A DNA stretch of 64,000 bases from Brevibacterium pigmentatum (GTDB taxonomy: Bacteria; Actinomycetota; Actinomycetes; Actinomycetales; Brevibacteriaceae). The position numbers and the translations under genes were made by a program. The stretch spans positions 682,001 to 746,000 of the forward strand of contig NZ_CP050153.1 of NCBI RefSeq assembly GCF_011617465.1, in the 5' to 3' direction. Of this stretch, positions 27,367 through 36,105 are shown piece after piece; within the stretch, counting starts at the first letter, position 1; each line of letters begins with the position of its first letter. The notes beneath the pieces were generated by a model, which worked only from the letters and a program-made list of their open reading frames with translations, searched no databases and had not been told where the DNA came from.

Positions 27367-28182
27367 ATGGCCTACCGTCGCGATTATGTCGTCACCCTGC
27401 GGATCTTCGAACCTCTTGTGGTGCATTCCGAATTGCAAGACAGGCGGGTGGAGGACAACCGGTCACGCATCGAGGAGCAGATTTCCCACGACGCTGACAA
27501 GCGCTTGATCTCCCTGCCTCCGTCACCTGTGGCCGATTCTTTCCGGCGCACTCCGATCTTCCTTCCGGCGTCTCAGACCGCGGACGGAGTGGACCGTTTC
27601 TGCCCTGCTCAGGAGGACATCCGCGGATGGGAGGCGCTCGAATCGCTGACAGAGCACACCTCGAAGGCGACCTTGGACATCGTCGCTCCGAAGACCGCTC
27701 GGCGGCGTGCCGCGAGCCGGCGTGCGGAGTGGCTGCAGGACGCGAAGGACACACGGATCTTCACCCGGGTCTCGGCGTGGGACGTGCCGCCGTCGTGGTG
27801 GCTGTTCTTCTCTCTGACCGAGGACCAGATCATCACCGAGGAGACCGACGAGGGTCTGCGGGTGCTCATCCGCACGGACATCCTGGCCGCCTCGGCGCGC
27901 ATGGAATGGGCTTCGGAGACGATCGCGGACACTTCGAAGGTCGTCGACATGGTCGAGCAGACCTCGGTCCTGGCCGAGTGGATCGATACCTTCGATATGA
28001 ACTCGATCCTCGAGCTCGACCTCGGCGGGATGTCCGATGTGCTGTGGCCGAGCGAGGCCGCGGAACTCGTCGACTCGTGGGTCACCGCGCTGAGCAACAG
28101 CGATTCCGAGTCCGCGGTCGCGGCCTTCCAGAAGTATGCGGCCGGGTGGGAGCAGCTCAACCTCTACGCCCGCAGCTCCTAA
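27367..28182 (+). CDS. Conserved hypothetical protein (271 aa)
   Basis: I do not recognise the family. It is a soluble protein with no signal peptide or membrane segment. The N-terminal third is basic (VVTLRIFEPLVVHSELQDRR); the middle holds a Trp-rich strand (WDVPPSWWLFFSLTEDQ) followed by an apparent alpha-helical acidic C-terminal half. Codon use and length look normal for a real gene. It starts in a leaderless context, and copy 1 of the palindrome family begins 1 nt after its stop. Confidence 0.75.
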   Translation: MAYRRDYVVTLRIFEPLVVHSELQDRRVEDNRSRIEEQISHDADKRLISLPPSPVADSFRRTPIFLPASQTADGVDRFCPAQEDIRGWEALESLTEHTSKATLDIVAPKTARRRAASRRAEWLQDAKDTRIFTRVSAWDVPPSWWLFFSLTEDQIITEETDEGLRVLIRTDILAASARMEWASETIADTSKVVDMVEQTSVLAEWIDTFDMNSILELDLGGMSDVLWPSEAAELVDSWVTALSNSDSESAVAAFQKYAAGWEQLNLYARSS

Positions 28183-28183
28183 C

Positions 28184-28255
28184 CCCAATTACTACCTGAC
28201 GGCGGCCCAGCAACCTGGCGCCAGGTTGCTGGGCCGCCGTCAGGTAGTAATTGGG
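28184..28255. repeat. Interspersed palindrome, copy 1 (perfect, 72 bp)
   Basis: Every base from 28184 to 28255 pairs with its mirror; the centre GGCGCC is at 28217-28222. The left arm reads CCCAATTACTACC then TGACGGCGGCCCAGCAACC. It begins directly after the stop of the 27367 gene and is the longest and only flawless copy of the family. Confidence 0.95.
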
Positions 28256-28310
28256 CGGATAGGATTGTCTGCGAACGAGCCGCACCCGAGAGGACGAGTC
28301 CCGCAAGCGT

Positions 28311-28895
28311 ATGGAACAGAAGAAGCGCCGTCTCCTGACGAGTCAGGACCCCGCCGCCGCAGGTGCCGACTCCGCCTCCGACGACTCCAGCCGCCATGCT
28401 GCTTCCGGCACGTCCGCCGGCTCCCGCAGCACCCAGGCTACGGCCAGCGCGAAACCGCTGTCGAAGATCTCAATCGGCTGGCGCATCGTCATTCCCGCCA
28501 TCGCCTTCGTCATCCTCACCTGCGGACAGATCCTCAACACCAACGACTTCTTCCCGCTCGGCTCGCTCACCCAGTACGCCACCGCCAAAGACCTCAACGG
28601 CACGGTGAACTCCACGTGCATCGAAGCCCAATTCCCCGGCGAGGACGAACCGCGCCGCCTCGGCTTCAACACCGCGACCGTCGGCATCGAACGCGGCGAC
28701 GTCGAATCCCAACTCGACCGCGTCATCGCCCACCCCGAACTCCTGCAGTCGATGGCCGACTCGTACATCCGGCTGCACCCGGACGAACCGAAACCCGAGA
28801 CGATGATCCTCTGCCGCACCACCACCCAACTGAAGAATGGCCTGGCCGTCGGCGAACCCGAGAAGACGACGCTGGCGGAATGGGAGGTCCGATGA
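28311..28895 (+). CDS. Single-span membrane protein paired with an HTTM gene (194 aa)
   Basis: The N-terminal 50 residues are polar and low-complexity (Ala/Ser/Asp/Thr). One membrane helix at about 55-74 is followed by an extracytoplasmic domain of about 115 residues with Cys in NSTCIEAQF and MILCRTTT that may form a disulfide. Its stop overlaps the start of the HTTM gene (ATGA). An SdpA-SdpB pair in SDP-toxin loci has the same architecture, a one-span partner followed by an HTTM protein, but I see no sequence motif that proves it. Confidence 0.72.
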   Translation: MEQKKRRLLTSQDPAAAGADSASDDSSRHAASGTSAGSRSTQATASAKPLSKISIGWRIVIPAIAFVILTCGQILNTNDFFPLGSLTQYATAKDLNGTVNSTCIEAQFPGEDEPRRLGFNTATVGIERGDVESQLDRVIAHPELLQSMADSYIRLHPDEPKPETMILCRTTTQLKNGLAVGEPEKTTLAEWEVR

Positions 28896-29767
28896 GCGGC
28901 ACCCCGACCCTGACGAACACCCCCGCCGAGGCGGCCCCCACGAATCCGTTCCTCCGCTGGTTCATGCCCGAGGTCTCCTTGGCCCGGGTGGCCGTGTTCC
29001 GCGTGTTCATCTACGTCTTCATCATCATCGATGTGCTCACGATCTCCGGCGACGTCATCGCCCACGGATGGACACCCGAGTTCTACCAGCCGCTGTGGTT
29101 GGCGAGGCTCCTCCACATTCCTGCGGTCAGCGTCCTCGGCGCGCAGATCCTGCTTGCCCTCATCATCGTCTTCTCTCTGCTCGCCGCAGCAGGGATCCTT
29201 CAGCGCATCAGCGGTTGGGCCGTGGCGATCAGCTTCGGTGCGTGGATGTTCTACACGCAGGGCTACGGTTACGTCGCGCACGATCATCTGGCGCTCGTCA
29301 TCGCCGCCTTCGTCCTGCCCACGATCGGAACGGCGCGCTTCCGGGACGTCGGCACCGCCTCGGCGAGGGCCGGGTGGGCACTGCGCATGGTGCAGATCGC
29401 GGTCGTGCTCACCTACTTCTACTCGGTGCTCATGAAGTGGATCGCCTCGGGCAATATCACGCATTGGGCCAACGGTGCGGTCATCATCTGGGCGCTCATG
29501 CGCCGCGGCGCCGAATGGTCGAAACCGTTCCTCGAGATGCCCGGCCTCCTCATCGCCGCGCAGTGGGCGACGCTCGTCTTCGAGTTCCTCTCACCCGTCG
29601 TCCTGTTCCTCAAGAAGAAGTGGCTGTACGGGGCCGTCGCCTTCTTCTTCCTCTTCCACCTCATGACCTATCTTGCGCTGGGCATCCACTTCCTGCCGAC
29701 CGTCATCTGCTGGGCGGCGTTCCTGCCGTTGGAGAAGCTCGTGCCGAAGCGCTTCGCGACCCGCTGA
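28892..29767 (+). CDS. HTTM-domain multi-pass membrane protein (291 aa)
   Basis: Six to eight predicted helices, starting FRVFIYVFIIIDVL at about 30. HDHLALVIAAFVLP and YFYSVLMKWIASG resemble the horizontally transferred transmembrane (HTTM) domain, related to the membrane part of vitamin K-dependent gamma-carboxylase and to SdpB. The lumenal carboxylase part is absent. It is translationally coupled to the upstream 194-aa gene, so the two likely form one complex. Confidence 0.75.
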   Translation: MSGTPTLTNTPAEAAPTNPFLRWFMPEVSLARVAVFRVFIYVFIIIDVLTISGDVIAHGWTPEFYQPLWLARLLHIPAVSVLGAQILLALIIVFSLLAAAGILQRISGWAVAISFGAWMFYTQGYGYVAHDHLALVIAAFVLPTIGTARFRDVGTASARAGWALRMVQIAVVLTYFYSVLMKWIASGNITHWANGAVIIWALMRRGAEWSKPFLEMPGLLIAAQWATLVFEFLSPVVLFLKKKWLYGAVAFFFLFHLMTYLALGIHFLPTVICWAAFLPLEKLVPKRFATR

Positions 29768-29819
29768 GCTGCGGCGGGCACCCGGCAGAGGTGAGGTGCC
29801 GTGTGCCAACGGGGTCGCG

Positions 29820-29832
29820 TAGCCTCGGGACC
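29820..29832 (+). promoter_or_regulatory. Leaderless promoter box before the 29833 gene
   Basis: TAGCCT (29820-29825) lies 7 nt before the ATG, with no Shine-Dalgarno sequence in between. Confidence 0.5.
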
Positions 29833-31215
29833 ATGACCACGTACCCAACCGATCCGGATGGACGGATGAGCGCCGAGGATCTGCTCGCGTCCCCGCGGGG
29901 ACGCTCACTCGTGTTCGGGCTGGCCCTGAATGGGCGCGACGACGAATTCGATGAGGAGGGCGCACCTCTCACCGAGGAAGCGCGAGCTTTGGCTGAATTG
30001 CGCAGCGCTGTTTACGCCGCCGGTTCACAGCTCGATGCGGCACAGGGAATGGCTGGGACGGTCTACGTCCGCGACGATGACGCGGTGCCGGATTCCGAAT
30101 GGGAATACAAACCAGCACCCACACTCTCAACAGGGCCAAAAGACATGAGCCAGGACGTCACTGCCCACGACGTCGCGGCAGCTCTTCTCCGCGTCACACC
30201 GGTGATCCCAACCCAAGATGAGCTCGAGGACGAGATGGCTGAGGTCATCTCCAGTGCCATGTATTGGCAGCCTCCTCACGGTGCGGACCAGGTCGCGGTT
30301 AACCCGGAGGTGCGCGAAGCCCTGCGTCCTTTCGCAGAGACCCTCATCGACACCGGACTGCTCGACGGCTGGTCGCTGCCGCTCAACTCGACTGATCAAT
30401 GGGCTTTTTCGTGGGACGATGAAGAGCACCGTGGTTCGCTGCCGGCGGTATTCGACCTGAAGCCAGGCCCGGTCGACTCGGCAGAGGAGCACACCGAAAT
30501 CACGCTGACCGACCTCTACCCGCGCCGGACCGGCGGTGGAATCCAGCCGCCCTGGGGACTTGACGAATGGCTCGCAGAAGTTCTGACCACGGAAACCAGT
30601 CACCGTTACGACTTCGCGAAGAACCCCTATGCGGAGATCTCGGGCGAATGGTGGTCGACTCCGCCTTTCGGCCTCTGGTCATCGACGTCGAAATGGCCCG
30701 ACGGGGCTCCGATCGGCGTCGAACTCGTTGAGGACGATTTCGGTCTCGAGCGTGCCCGAGCCTGCCGGCTGAAGCTGCGCCAGGACGCCCGCATCGCCGA
30801 GATCCGGACACCCAAAGATTGGGCCGAACTGTGCCGTCGCTACCCGATCGACGTTACCGCCCAACGCCGTCACGTATGGTTCGAAACGACCGGACGCAAG
30901 GGCCGTTGGGTCATCCCGGACTGGTCACGCGTCGCCGAAGAGTTCGACGGTGTTCATGTCGGCCTGGCCGGTTATCTGCGGACGGCAGGTGCGGTCATCG
31001 ATGTCGGCCCCGGCTTTCCGGGTGAAGGACAGGGCCGCCTTGGCGAGGAATCGGAGACGATTCCCACCGTGGGGAGCACCGATGATCGGACCGCGAGCCT
31101 CGTCGCGGGCTGGCACCCGGATACGACGTTCTGGCTCAACGACGTCATCGACACCGTCATCGAGGTGGTCGAATGGCGCTATGACGGTGACGCCGACCGG
31201 TGGGTGCGAGGCTGA
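29833..31215 (+). CDS. Hypothetical protein, Trp-rich and acidic (460 aa)
   Basis: I do not recognise it. It is soluble, with no signal peptide or membrane helix. The N-terminal 100 residues are acidic and probably flexible. From about 130 the sequence is dense in Trp and Asp (SAMYWQPPHGADQ, WAFSWDDEEHRG, ISGEWWSTPPFGLW) and it ends with ...WHPDTTFWLNDVIDTVIEVVEW. The composition suggests a folded, possibly ligand-binding or immunity-type protein, which is speculation. It ends one base before the convergent AraC-type gene. Confidence 0.72.
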   Translation: MTTYPTDPDGRMSAEDLLASPRGRSLVFGLALNGRDDEFDEEGAPLTEEARALAELRSAVYAAGSQLDAAQGMAGTVYVRDDDAVPDSEWEYKPAPTLSTGPKDMSQDVTAHDVAAALLRVTPVIPTQDELEDEMAEVISSAMYWQPPHGADQVAVNPEVREALRPFAETLIDTGLLDGWSLPLNSTDQWAFSWDDEEHRGSLPAVFDLKPGPVDSAEEHTEITLTDLYPRRTGGGIQPPWGLDEWLAEVLTTETSHRYDFAKNPYAEISGEWWSTPPFGLWSSTSKWPDGAPIGVELVEDDFGLERARACRLKLRQDARIAEIRTPKDWAELCRRYPIDVTAQRRHVWFETTGRKGRWVIPDWSRVAEEFDGVHVGLAGYLRTAGAVIDVGPGFPGEGQGRLGEESETIPTVGSTDDRTASLVAGWHPDTTFWLNDVIDTVIEVVEWRYDGDADRWVRG

Positions 31216-31216
31216 A

Positions 31217-32095
31217 TCAGTCGCGCTCTACCGGGAGCCAGAGCTCGGTCGTCGCTGTGCTGAAGTCCTCCGCACGATCGAGAATCGACACGATCGAGGG
31301 CCCCGGCCGCAGTCGCCACGGATTCGACGGGAACCACTCGCCAGCCGCGGCCGCCCACGTGTCTTGCAACGCCTTCGGATAGGGGCCGTCTGCCGTGAAG
31401 ACGGCCCAGATTCCTGCCGGAACATCGATGATGTCGAGATCCGCCGGCGCCGAGGCAGCCGCCGAGATCGCGACCCCGTGGAGATAGGTGAGGTCGGTTC
31501 CCTCTCGATAATCTGGATCCACCCCGTCAGTGACCTGAAGCAGTCCTGTCGGTGCGGTGTCAGACAGCGTCTTGAGCCGAGCATGCTCTGTGGCCGGGAG
31601 CGAAGCGATGAACTCGCGGATGTGCGGGTTCTCCCCCTCGTGGATGAGCGGCACACGGACAGCGTGGCCGATGAGTGCGAATGCGGGGTGGTCGATGATT
31701 CTGGTGTTCATGGTCGAACTCCCTTCGATCGTCAGGCGGAACCTGAGTGACTGTTGGCTGCGAAGGGGACCGCCGTCGCGCCGAACCTCGGACGGGGCTG
31801 CACCGTGAACGGATCGAAAAGCGCGTGTGAACGCCTCGGTCGATCCGTATCCGTACCGCACCGCCACACTCAGCAGATCTTCACCATCGATGACAGCGCC
31901 TGCAGCGACGGTCATTCTGCGCCTGCGGACATACTCCGAAAGCGGGATTCCCGCCAGTGATGAGAACATACGCCGCAGGTGATACTCGGTGGTGCCGAGC
32001 CTGACAGCCAGTGCACCGACCTCGACGGACTCTGCGGAATCGGCGGACAGATTCGCCTCGACGATGTTGATGAGTGTATTGAGTTCAGCGATCAC
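31217..32095 (-). CDS. AraC-family regulator with GyrI-like ligand domain (292 aa)
   Basis: N-terminal AraC double helix-turn-helix (about 25-105: VRLGTTEYHLRRMFSSLAG, then VAVRYGYGSTEAFTRAFRS) followed by a GyrI-like small-molecule-binding domain (about 130-292). The arrangement matches the Rob/SoxS-like and BmrR-like effector readers that respond to toxic compounds. I prefer the GTG at 32095, which has GGGAGAG 5 nt upstream; a GTG at 32110 in the same frame is an alternative. No clear target is adjacent. Confidence 0.87.
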   Translation of the reverse strand: MIAELNTLINIVEANLSADSAESVEVGALAVRLGTTEYHLRRMFSSLAGIPLSEYVRRRRMTVAAGAVIDGEDLLSVAVRYGYGSTEAFTRAFRSVHGAAPSEVRRDGGPLRSQQSLRFRLTIEGSSTMNTRIIDHPAFALIGHAVRVPLIHEGENPHIREFIASLPATEHARLKTLSDTAPTGLLQVTDGVDPDYREGTDLTYLHGVAISAAASAPADLDIIDVPAGIWAVFTADGPYPKALQDTWAAAAGEWFPSNPWRLRPGPSIVSILDRAEDFSTATTELWLPVERD

Positions 32096-32211
32096 GATCT
32101 CTCCCTTCACTCATCCATGCTCCCGGCTGTCAGGGATGCTCCGCCCAACAATCTGTGCCCGATTCGATCATGTCTGTGAAGGTGGGGTCGTCCCCGTGGG
32201 AACGCACTCGG

Positions 32212-33693
32212 TCAAACGCCAGGTGCAAGGCTGGGCGCTTCGTCGATGCCGAAGCGGGTCTTCAGGGCTCGGCGGGCGGCGAACCAGCCGTTCATTCCGT
32301 GCACTCCGGGTGCAGGCGGAGTTGCCGCCGAGCACAGGAATGCGCCGGGCACGCCGAGGCTGTAGTTGTCCCAACTGGTGCGTGGCCGGGCCATCATCCG
32401 GTAGAAGGACACGATGCCGGTGGCGATGTCCCCGCCGATGTAGTTCTGGTTGTGGCCGGCCATCTCGGAGGCGGGGATGGCGTTGTGGGCGACGATGCGG
32501 TCGCGGAAACCCGGGGCGAAGCGTTCGATCTGCCTCGTGATGTACTCCGTCGGGTCGAGCGGGCAGTCGAAGGGGACATGGCAATACGTCCACAGCGGCC
32601 GCAGGCCGTTTACCTCGCGGGAGGGGTCGAAGACGGTGGGGTCCGAGACGAGGCACACGGGATCGGCCGGCATGCGCCCGTTCATCACCTGCGCCTCGGC
32701 GGCGGCCATCTGTGCCCGCGATCCGCCGACGTGGATGGTCCCGGCACGGCCCACCTCGGGGTCGGACCAGGGGACCGGTCCGTTGAGGACGAAGTCGACC
32801 TTGGCCGCGGCGTTGCCGTGATTGAAGCCGCGCAGGCTCTTGTCGACCTGGGCAGGCAGCAGGCCGGAGAAGATCTGCGCGGCATTGAGCGCCGAGGTGT
32901 CGAGCAGGTAGGCGCGGGCCGCGGGTATATCCGAGACGTGGTCGATCCGGGCGTTCGCGTGTACGGTTCCGCCGTGGGCTTCGAGATCGGCGACGAGGTA
33001 GTCGATGATCGCCTGAGAGCCCCCGATAGGGGAGGGCCAGCCGCCGGCATGCGCGATCGTGGAGAGCATCGTCGCCGTGGCTGCTGTGCCCATCGCCGGC
33101 AACCCGCCGATGGCGTGCGCGGCGACCCCGGTGAACAGGGACTGCGTCGATTCGTGGGAGAGCGGTATGTTCCACGCGGGACTGGCCTGGCTGAGCAGGC
33201 GCAGTCCGAATTTCACGACGTTGGCGATACCCGGGAGGTCGCGCAGGGTCTCCGGCACCGAACGCTTGTCACCGAGGGAAAGCCAGATCGCGTCATCGAC
33301 ACGGTCGAGCAGCGGGGCGAAGAATCGCCGCCATTCGGGTCCGGCCTCGCCGAGGCGGTCGACCGTTTCGTCGAGATCGTGGAAGGCCAGCGCGGCCGGT
33401 TTCCCGTCGAGGGGCTGGGCGTAGGAGATGTCGGGGGTGGTCAGCTCCATGCCGCGGGCGCGCAGGTCGAAGTCGACGAAGAAGGGGCTGGCGATGGCCA
33501 GCGGGTGGACGGCCGAGCAGATGTCATGGGTGACGCCGGGAGCCAGCCCGAGGTCGAGGGTGCGGGCACCGCCGCCGATCGTCGGCTGAGCTTCGAACAC
33601 TTCGACGGAGAGGCCCGCGCGGGCCAGGGTGACCGCGGCGGCCATGCCATTCGGTCCGGAACCGACGACGACTGCATCAACCTCAGTGCTCAT
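32212..33693 (-). CDS. Phytoene-desaturase-like FAD oxidoreductase (493 aa)
   Basis: N-terminal FAD motif VVVGSGPNGMAAAVTLARAG with an acidic residue closing the fold (VEVFEAQ), then GGGARTLDLGL. The C-terminal SWDNYSLGVPGAFLCSAATPPAPGVHG carries the second FAD contact. This is the CrtI/PYROXD2-like branch; no other carotenoid genes are present, so the substrate is open. It starts at an ATG with TAGACT 6 nt upstream, a leaderless context. Confidence 0.85.
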   Translation of the reverse strand: MSTEVDAVVVGSGPNGMAAAVTLARAGLSVEVFEAQPTIGGGARTLDLGLAPGVTHDICSAVHPLAIASPFFVDFDLRARGMELTTPDISYAQPLDGKPAALAFHDLDETVDRLGEAGPEWRRFFAPLLDRVDDAIWLSLGDKRSVPETLRDLPGIANVVKFGLRLLSQASPAWNIPLSHESTQSLFTGVAAHAIGGLPAMGTAATATMLSTIAHAGGWPSPIGGSQAIIDYLVADLEAHGGTVHANARIDHVSDIPAARAYLLDTSALNAAQIFSGLLPAQVDKSLRGFNHGNAAAKVDFVLNGPVPWSDPEVGRAGTIHVGGSRAQMAAAEAQVMNGRMPADPVCLVSDPTVFDPSREVNGLRPLWTYCHVPFDCPLDPTEYITRQIERFAPGFRDRIVAHNAIPASEMAGHNQNYIGGDIATGIVSFYRMMARPRTSWDNYSLGVPGAFLCSAATPPAPGVHGMNGWFAARRALKTRFGIDEAPSLAPGV

Positions 33694-33705
33694 GAGGCCA
33701 GTCTA
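33694..33705 (-). promoter_or_regulatory. Leaderless promoter box before the FAD oxidoreductase gene
   Basis: Read on the minus strand, TAGACT (33705-33700) lies exactly 6 nt before the ATG at 33693; no ribosome-binding site. Confidence 0.55.
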
Positions 33706-33748
33706 GGGGAGTGGGGTGACGCGGCTGCCGTGTGCGGTTCCGGGCGGA

Positions 33749-34441
33749 TCAGTTTTCATAGACGTTGTCGAAGAAGGCACATTCGAGGTCGACGGCCTGC
33801 TGCCAGGTGCGGGCCAGGGTCTCGGCCTCTGAACCCTGGCTGTCGTCTGTCGGGAACACGCGTTCGAGCTCGTCGACGAGGAACTGCACCCATCCGCGGA
33901 AGGCCTCGCCTCGGTGGAGGTCGATCCATCCTCGGTGAATCTGTCGGTGCGGCATTTCCTCGCGGGATTCGGCCCAGTCGAGGTAGAGCCATTCTGCGAC
34001 GACAAGGACGACGAGCAGCTGCGGATACGACGCCGAAGCGACTGACGAGTCCATGAGATCGCGGAACCCAACCGTCGGGGCGGTCAGTTCCGGGTGGAGA
34101 TAATCGGCTGTATCGACTCCCAATTCGGCGAAGGAGTCGACGAAATAGGTGTCCTCATCGGCGACGAGCGTTCCCAGCTGTCGGGCGAACCGCAGCTTCG
34201 CCTCGAGTTCATCGGCGTGGGCCACGCACGCGCCGAGCATCGACAGAAACGACTCGAAGAACTGATAGTCCTGCACCAGATAGTCACGCATGACTGCGTC
34301 ATCGATGGTGCCGGCGAAGAGCTCTCGGACGAATCGGTGGTCGACGGCTTGTGCCCATTGTCGGCTCGTCGACTTCATCAGTGTCGACACGGATCCGTCG
34401 GCGGCGACCTCTATCGAGCCGCCGACATCTGTGGTGGTCAT
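33749..34441 (-). CDS. tenA: TenA-family aminopyrimidine hydrolase, Cys-lacking type (230 aa)
   Basis: All-helical TenA/thiaminase II family protein that would salvage the pyrimidine part of thiamine. DYLVQDYQFFESFL and HRGWIDLHRGEAFRGWV are family signatures. The position of the catalytic Cys of classical TenA (before the WLY motif) reads VVAEWLYLDWA, so that Cys is missing, as in the TenA_E subgroup. The ATG at 34441 is supported by GGAGGGAG and GGAAGAG upstream; the frame runs further, to a GTG inside the riboswitch, which I reject as a start. Expression is controlled by the TPP riboswitch upstream. Confidence 0.9.
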   Translation of the reverse strand: MTTTDVGGSIEVAADGSVSTLMKSTSRQWAQAVDHRFVRELFAGTIDDAVMRDYLVQDYQFFESFLSMLGACVAHADELEAKLRFARQLGTLVADEDTYFVDSFAELGVDTADYLHPELTAPTVGFRDLMDSSVASASYPQLLVVLVVAEWLYLDWAESREEMPHRQIHRGWIDLHRGEAFRGWVQFLVDELERVFPTDDSQGSEAETLARTWQQAVDLECAFFDNVYEN

Positions 34442-34448
34442 CGCTCTT

Positions 34449-34535
34449 CCACTCCCTCCGCCGGTGCTCACCGGATCAGGTTCAAAGGGTCTGCGTACGC
34501 ACTCTCAGCACCCGTCGATCGGCGCTCCCCTGTAG
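34449..34535 (-). ncRNA. TPP (thi-box) riboswitch upstream of tenA
   Basis: Read on the minus strand, the aptamer holds GGGTGCTGAGAGTGCG (conserved CUGAGAG at plus 34502-34508) and ACCCTTTGAACCTGATCCGG (34471-34490) followed by GTGAGCACCGGCGGAGGGAG. This is the thiamine pyrophosphate thi-box core in the right order. The GGAGGGAG lies within the aptamer, about 10 nt before the ATG, so ligand binding could hide the ribosome-binding site; that mechanism is inference. Confidence 0.95.
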
Positions 34536-34548
34536 TTCTTCGATACTA

Positions 34549-35574
34549 TCACCGGGCTGCGGATCCGACGGGGGACACGGACGGTGGGGCCGCCTCGGCG
34601 AGGGTGTCGGATACGAACTCCGCGATGCGGTCGGCGGCGGACTGGCGACCCGCCGACTGTTCAGCGGACTCAACGGACGGGTTGTAATTCGTGTTCGTGT
34701 TGATATCATAGACGACCTGCCGGCCGTCAGCGGTTTCGATGAACTCGATGCCGGCGATCTCGATGTTCAGGTCGGCCAGCAGCGTTTCAAGAGGGCTGAT
34801 CAGCGGCGTTGCGGCCGTGATCTCCTCACGGCGAGCGAACGGGGGAGCCGCCTCGACGTCGGTGTCAGTCCCTGCACCGGGAACAGCGCACGCATCGGCC
34901 GGGCAGAGCTCGAACGATCCGCCGGAGACGTCGACGCGCACCGCATAGTGGAAACGTCCGCCGATGAACTCCGCGCGGGTGATGAACGGCCGCTTCGGCT
35001 GCACATACTCCTGGACGAGGGTGATGCCGTCGATCGGTGCATTCGCCCCGCCGGGTGCGAACTCATCGGCGGCGGCTGAGAGCTCGGCGTGGGAGTCGAA
35101 GCGACGCACGCCGAGTCCCTTTCCGCCCTGGTTGTGTTTCGTGATGAACGGGGGAGTGAAGCCGCCAGCGGCCTCGACGAGCGCCTGTGGTCCGAATGCG
35201 GCTGCGGTGCGCGGCACGTCGAAGCCTCGGCCGACCAGCTCGCGATGCTGACGGATCTTGCTCACTTCGAGCTCATAGACCCCGCGACCGTTGATGACGC
35301 GGCGGCCGGCGGCGGCGAGCCAGTCGAGGACCGCGCGTCCGTACTCCTTGACGTGCGGATCGGTTCGGGTGTGCGCCGACGCTGACAGCCGCGACCAGAA
35401 CAGACCTTCTGGTGGTTCGGCTGCGAGGTCGATCGTGGTCTCGGGCAGAAGCCATTCGACATGTGCGACACCGAGGCGGTCGAGCGCCTCGGTGAACGGG
35501 GCGATCCATTCCGGATTGTCGTGGATGATGTAGACCGCCGGATCACCGGTGACGGGCAGGGCATGAGAACTCAT
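34549..35574 (-). CDS. ATP-grasp family ligase (341 aa)
   Basis: RimK/glutathione-synthetase-like ATP-grasp protein. The N-terminal domain (1 to about 110) resembles a pre-ATP-grasp fold; FITKHNQGGKGLGVRRFDS is the flexible Gly-rich nucleotide loop, GITLVQEYVQPK the adenine-side strand, and EIAGIEFIETADGRQVVYDINTNTNYN the metal-binding end. It would join an acid to an amine using ATP; the substrates are unknown. It precedes the TPP riboswitch and tenA on the same strand. GAAGGT lies before the ATG. Confidence 0.85.
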   Translation of the reverse strand: MSSHALPVTGDPAVYIIHDNPEWIAPFTEALDRLGVAHVEWLLPETTIDLAAEPPEGLFWSRLSASAHTRTDPHVKEYGRAVLDWLAAAGRRVINGRGVYELEVSKIRQHRELVGRGFDVPRTAAAFGPQALVEAAGGFTPPFITKHNQGGKGLGVRRFDSHAELSAAADEFAPGGANAPIDGITLVQEYVQPKRPFITRAEFIGGRFHYAVRVDVSGGSFELCPADACAVPGAGTDTDVEAAPPFARREEITAATPLISPLETLLADLNIEIAGIEFIETADGRQVVYDINTNTNYNPSVESAEQSAGRQSAADRIAEFVSDTLAEAAPPSVSPVGSAAR

Positions 35575-35683
35575 CGCGAACCTTCACTATGGGGAGCCGA
35601 TGCGGACTGCGGACGCATCGGCGGATCTGCTCAACAATCCTACTCCCCGGCGTCCAGCCCTTCGCCGTGTCAGTGCGGCGGCG

Positions 35684-35695
35684 TAGACTCGGGAC
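35684..35695 (+). promoter_or_regulatory. Leaderless promoter box before the VOC gene
   Basis: TAGACT (35684-35689) lies exactly 6 nt before the ATG at 35696; TTCGCC 17 nt further up could be a weak -35. No Shine-Dalgarno sequence. Confidence 0.55.
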
Positions 35696-36058
35696 ATGGC
35701 TATCGCAAAGCAGCCCGTTGTCGTAATCGATGCCCCTGACGCCCGTGAACTCGCGGAGTTCTACGGAAAGCTCCTGGATTGGTCTGTCACCGTCGACGAG
35801 GACGGCACCTGGGCAGAAGTCGTCTCCAACTCCTGGCCGCCGATCTGCATCCAGCAGGTGGAGGACTACCACGCACCCAGCTGGCCCGGCCAGGCTCACC
35901 CGCAGCAGATGCACCTCGACGTCGTGGTCGACGATCTCGACGTCGCCGAGAAAGCCGTGCTCGAAATCGGTGCAGGCAAAGCCCCCGAACAGCCGGGAGA
36001 GACGTTCCGAGTGTTCCTCGACCCGGCCGGTCACCCGTTCTGCCTGTGCAAGGGATGA
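35696..36058 (+). CDS. VOC/glyoxalase-like protein (120 aa)
   Basis: Single-module vicinal oxygen chelate protein: VVVIDAPDARELAEFYGKLLDW opens the fold, QMHLDVVVDDLDVAEKAVLEIGA is the second strand-helix unit and FRVFLDPAGHPFCLC the closing strand. Close to Glyoxalase_6-type proteins of actinobacteria. Activity unknown. Tightly followed (48 nt) by the HutD-like gene. Confidence 0.88.
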   Translation: MAIAKQPVVVIDAPDARELAEFYGKLLDWSVTVDEDGTWAEVVSNSWPPICIQQVEDYHAPSWPGQAHPQQMHLDVVVDDLDVAEKAVLEIGAGKAPEQPGETFRVFLDPAGHPFCLCKG

Positions 36059-36105
36059 CCACACCACCACCGAGGCACCCCCACCCGCCCGTGGCGCGCT
36101 GAGTC

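Noticed and set aside
34442..34471. Ten-codon longer TenA starting at a GTG
   Set aside because: Those bases belong to the TPP aptamer and the ATG at 34441 has proper ribosome-binding sequences.
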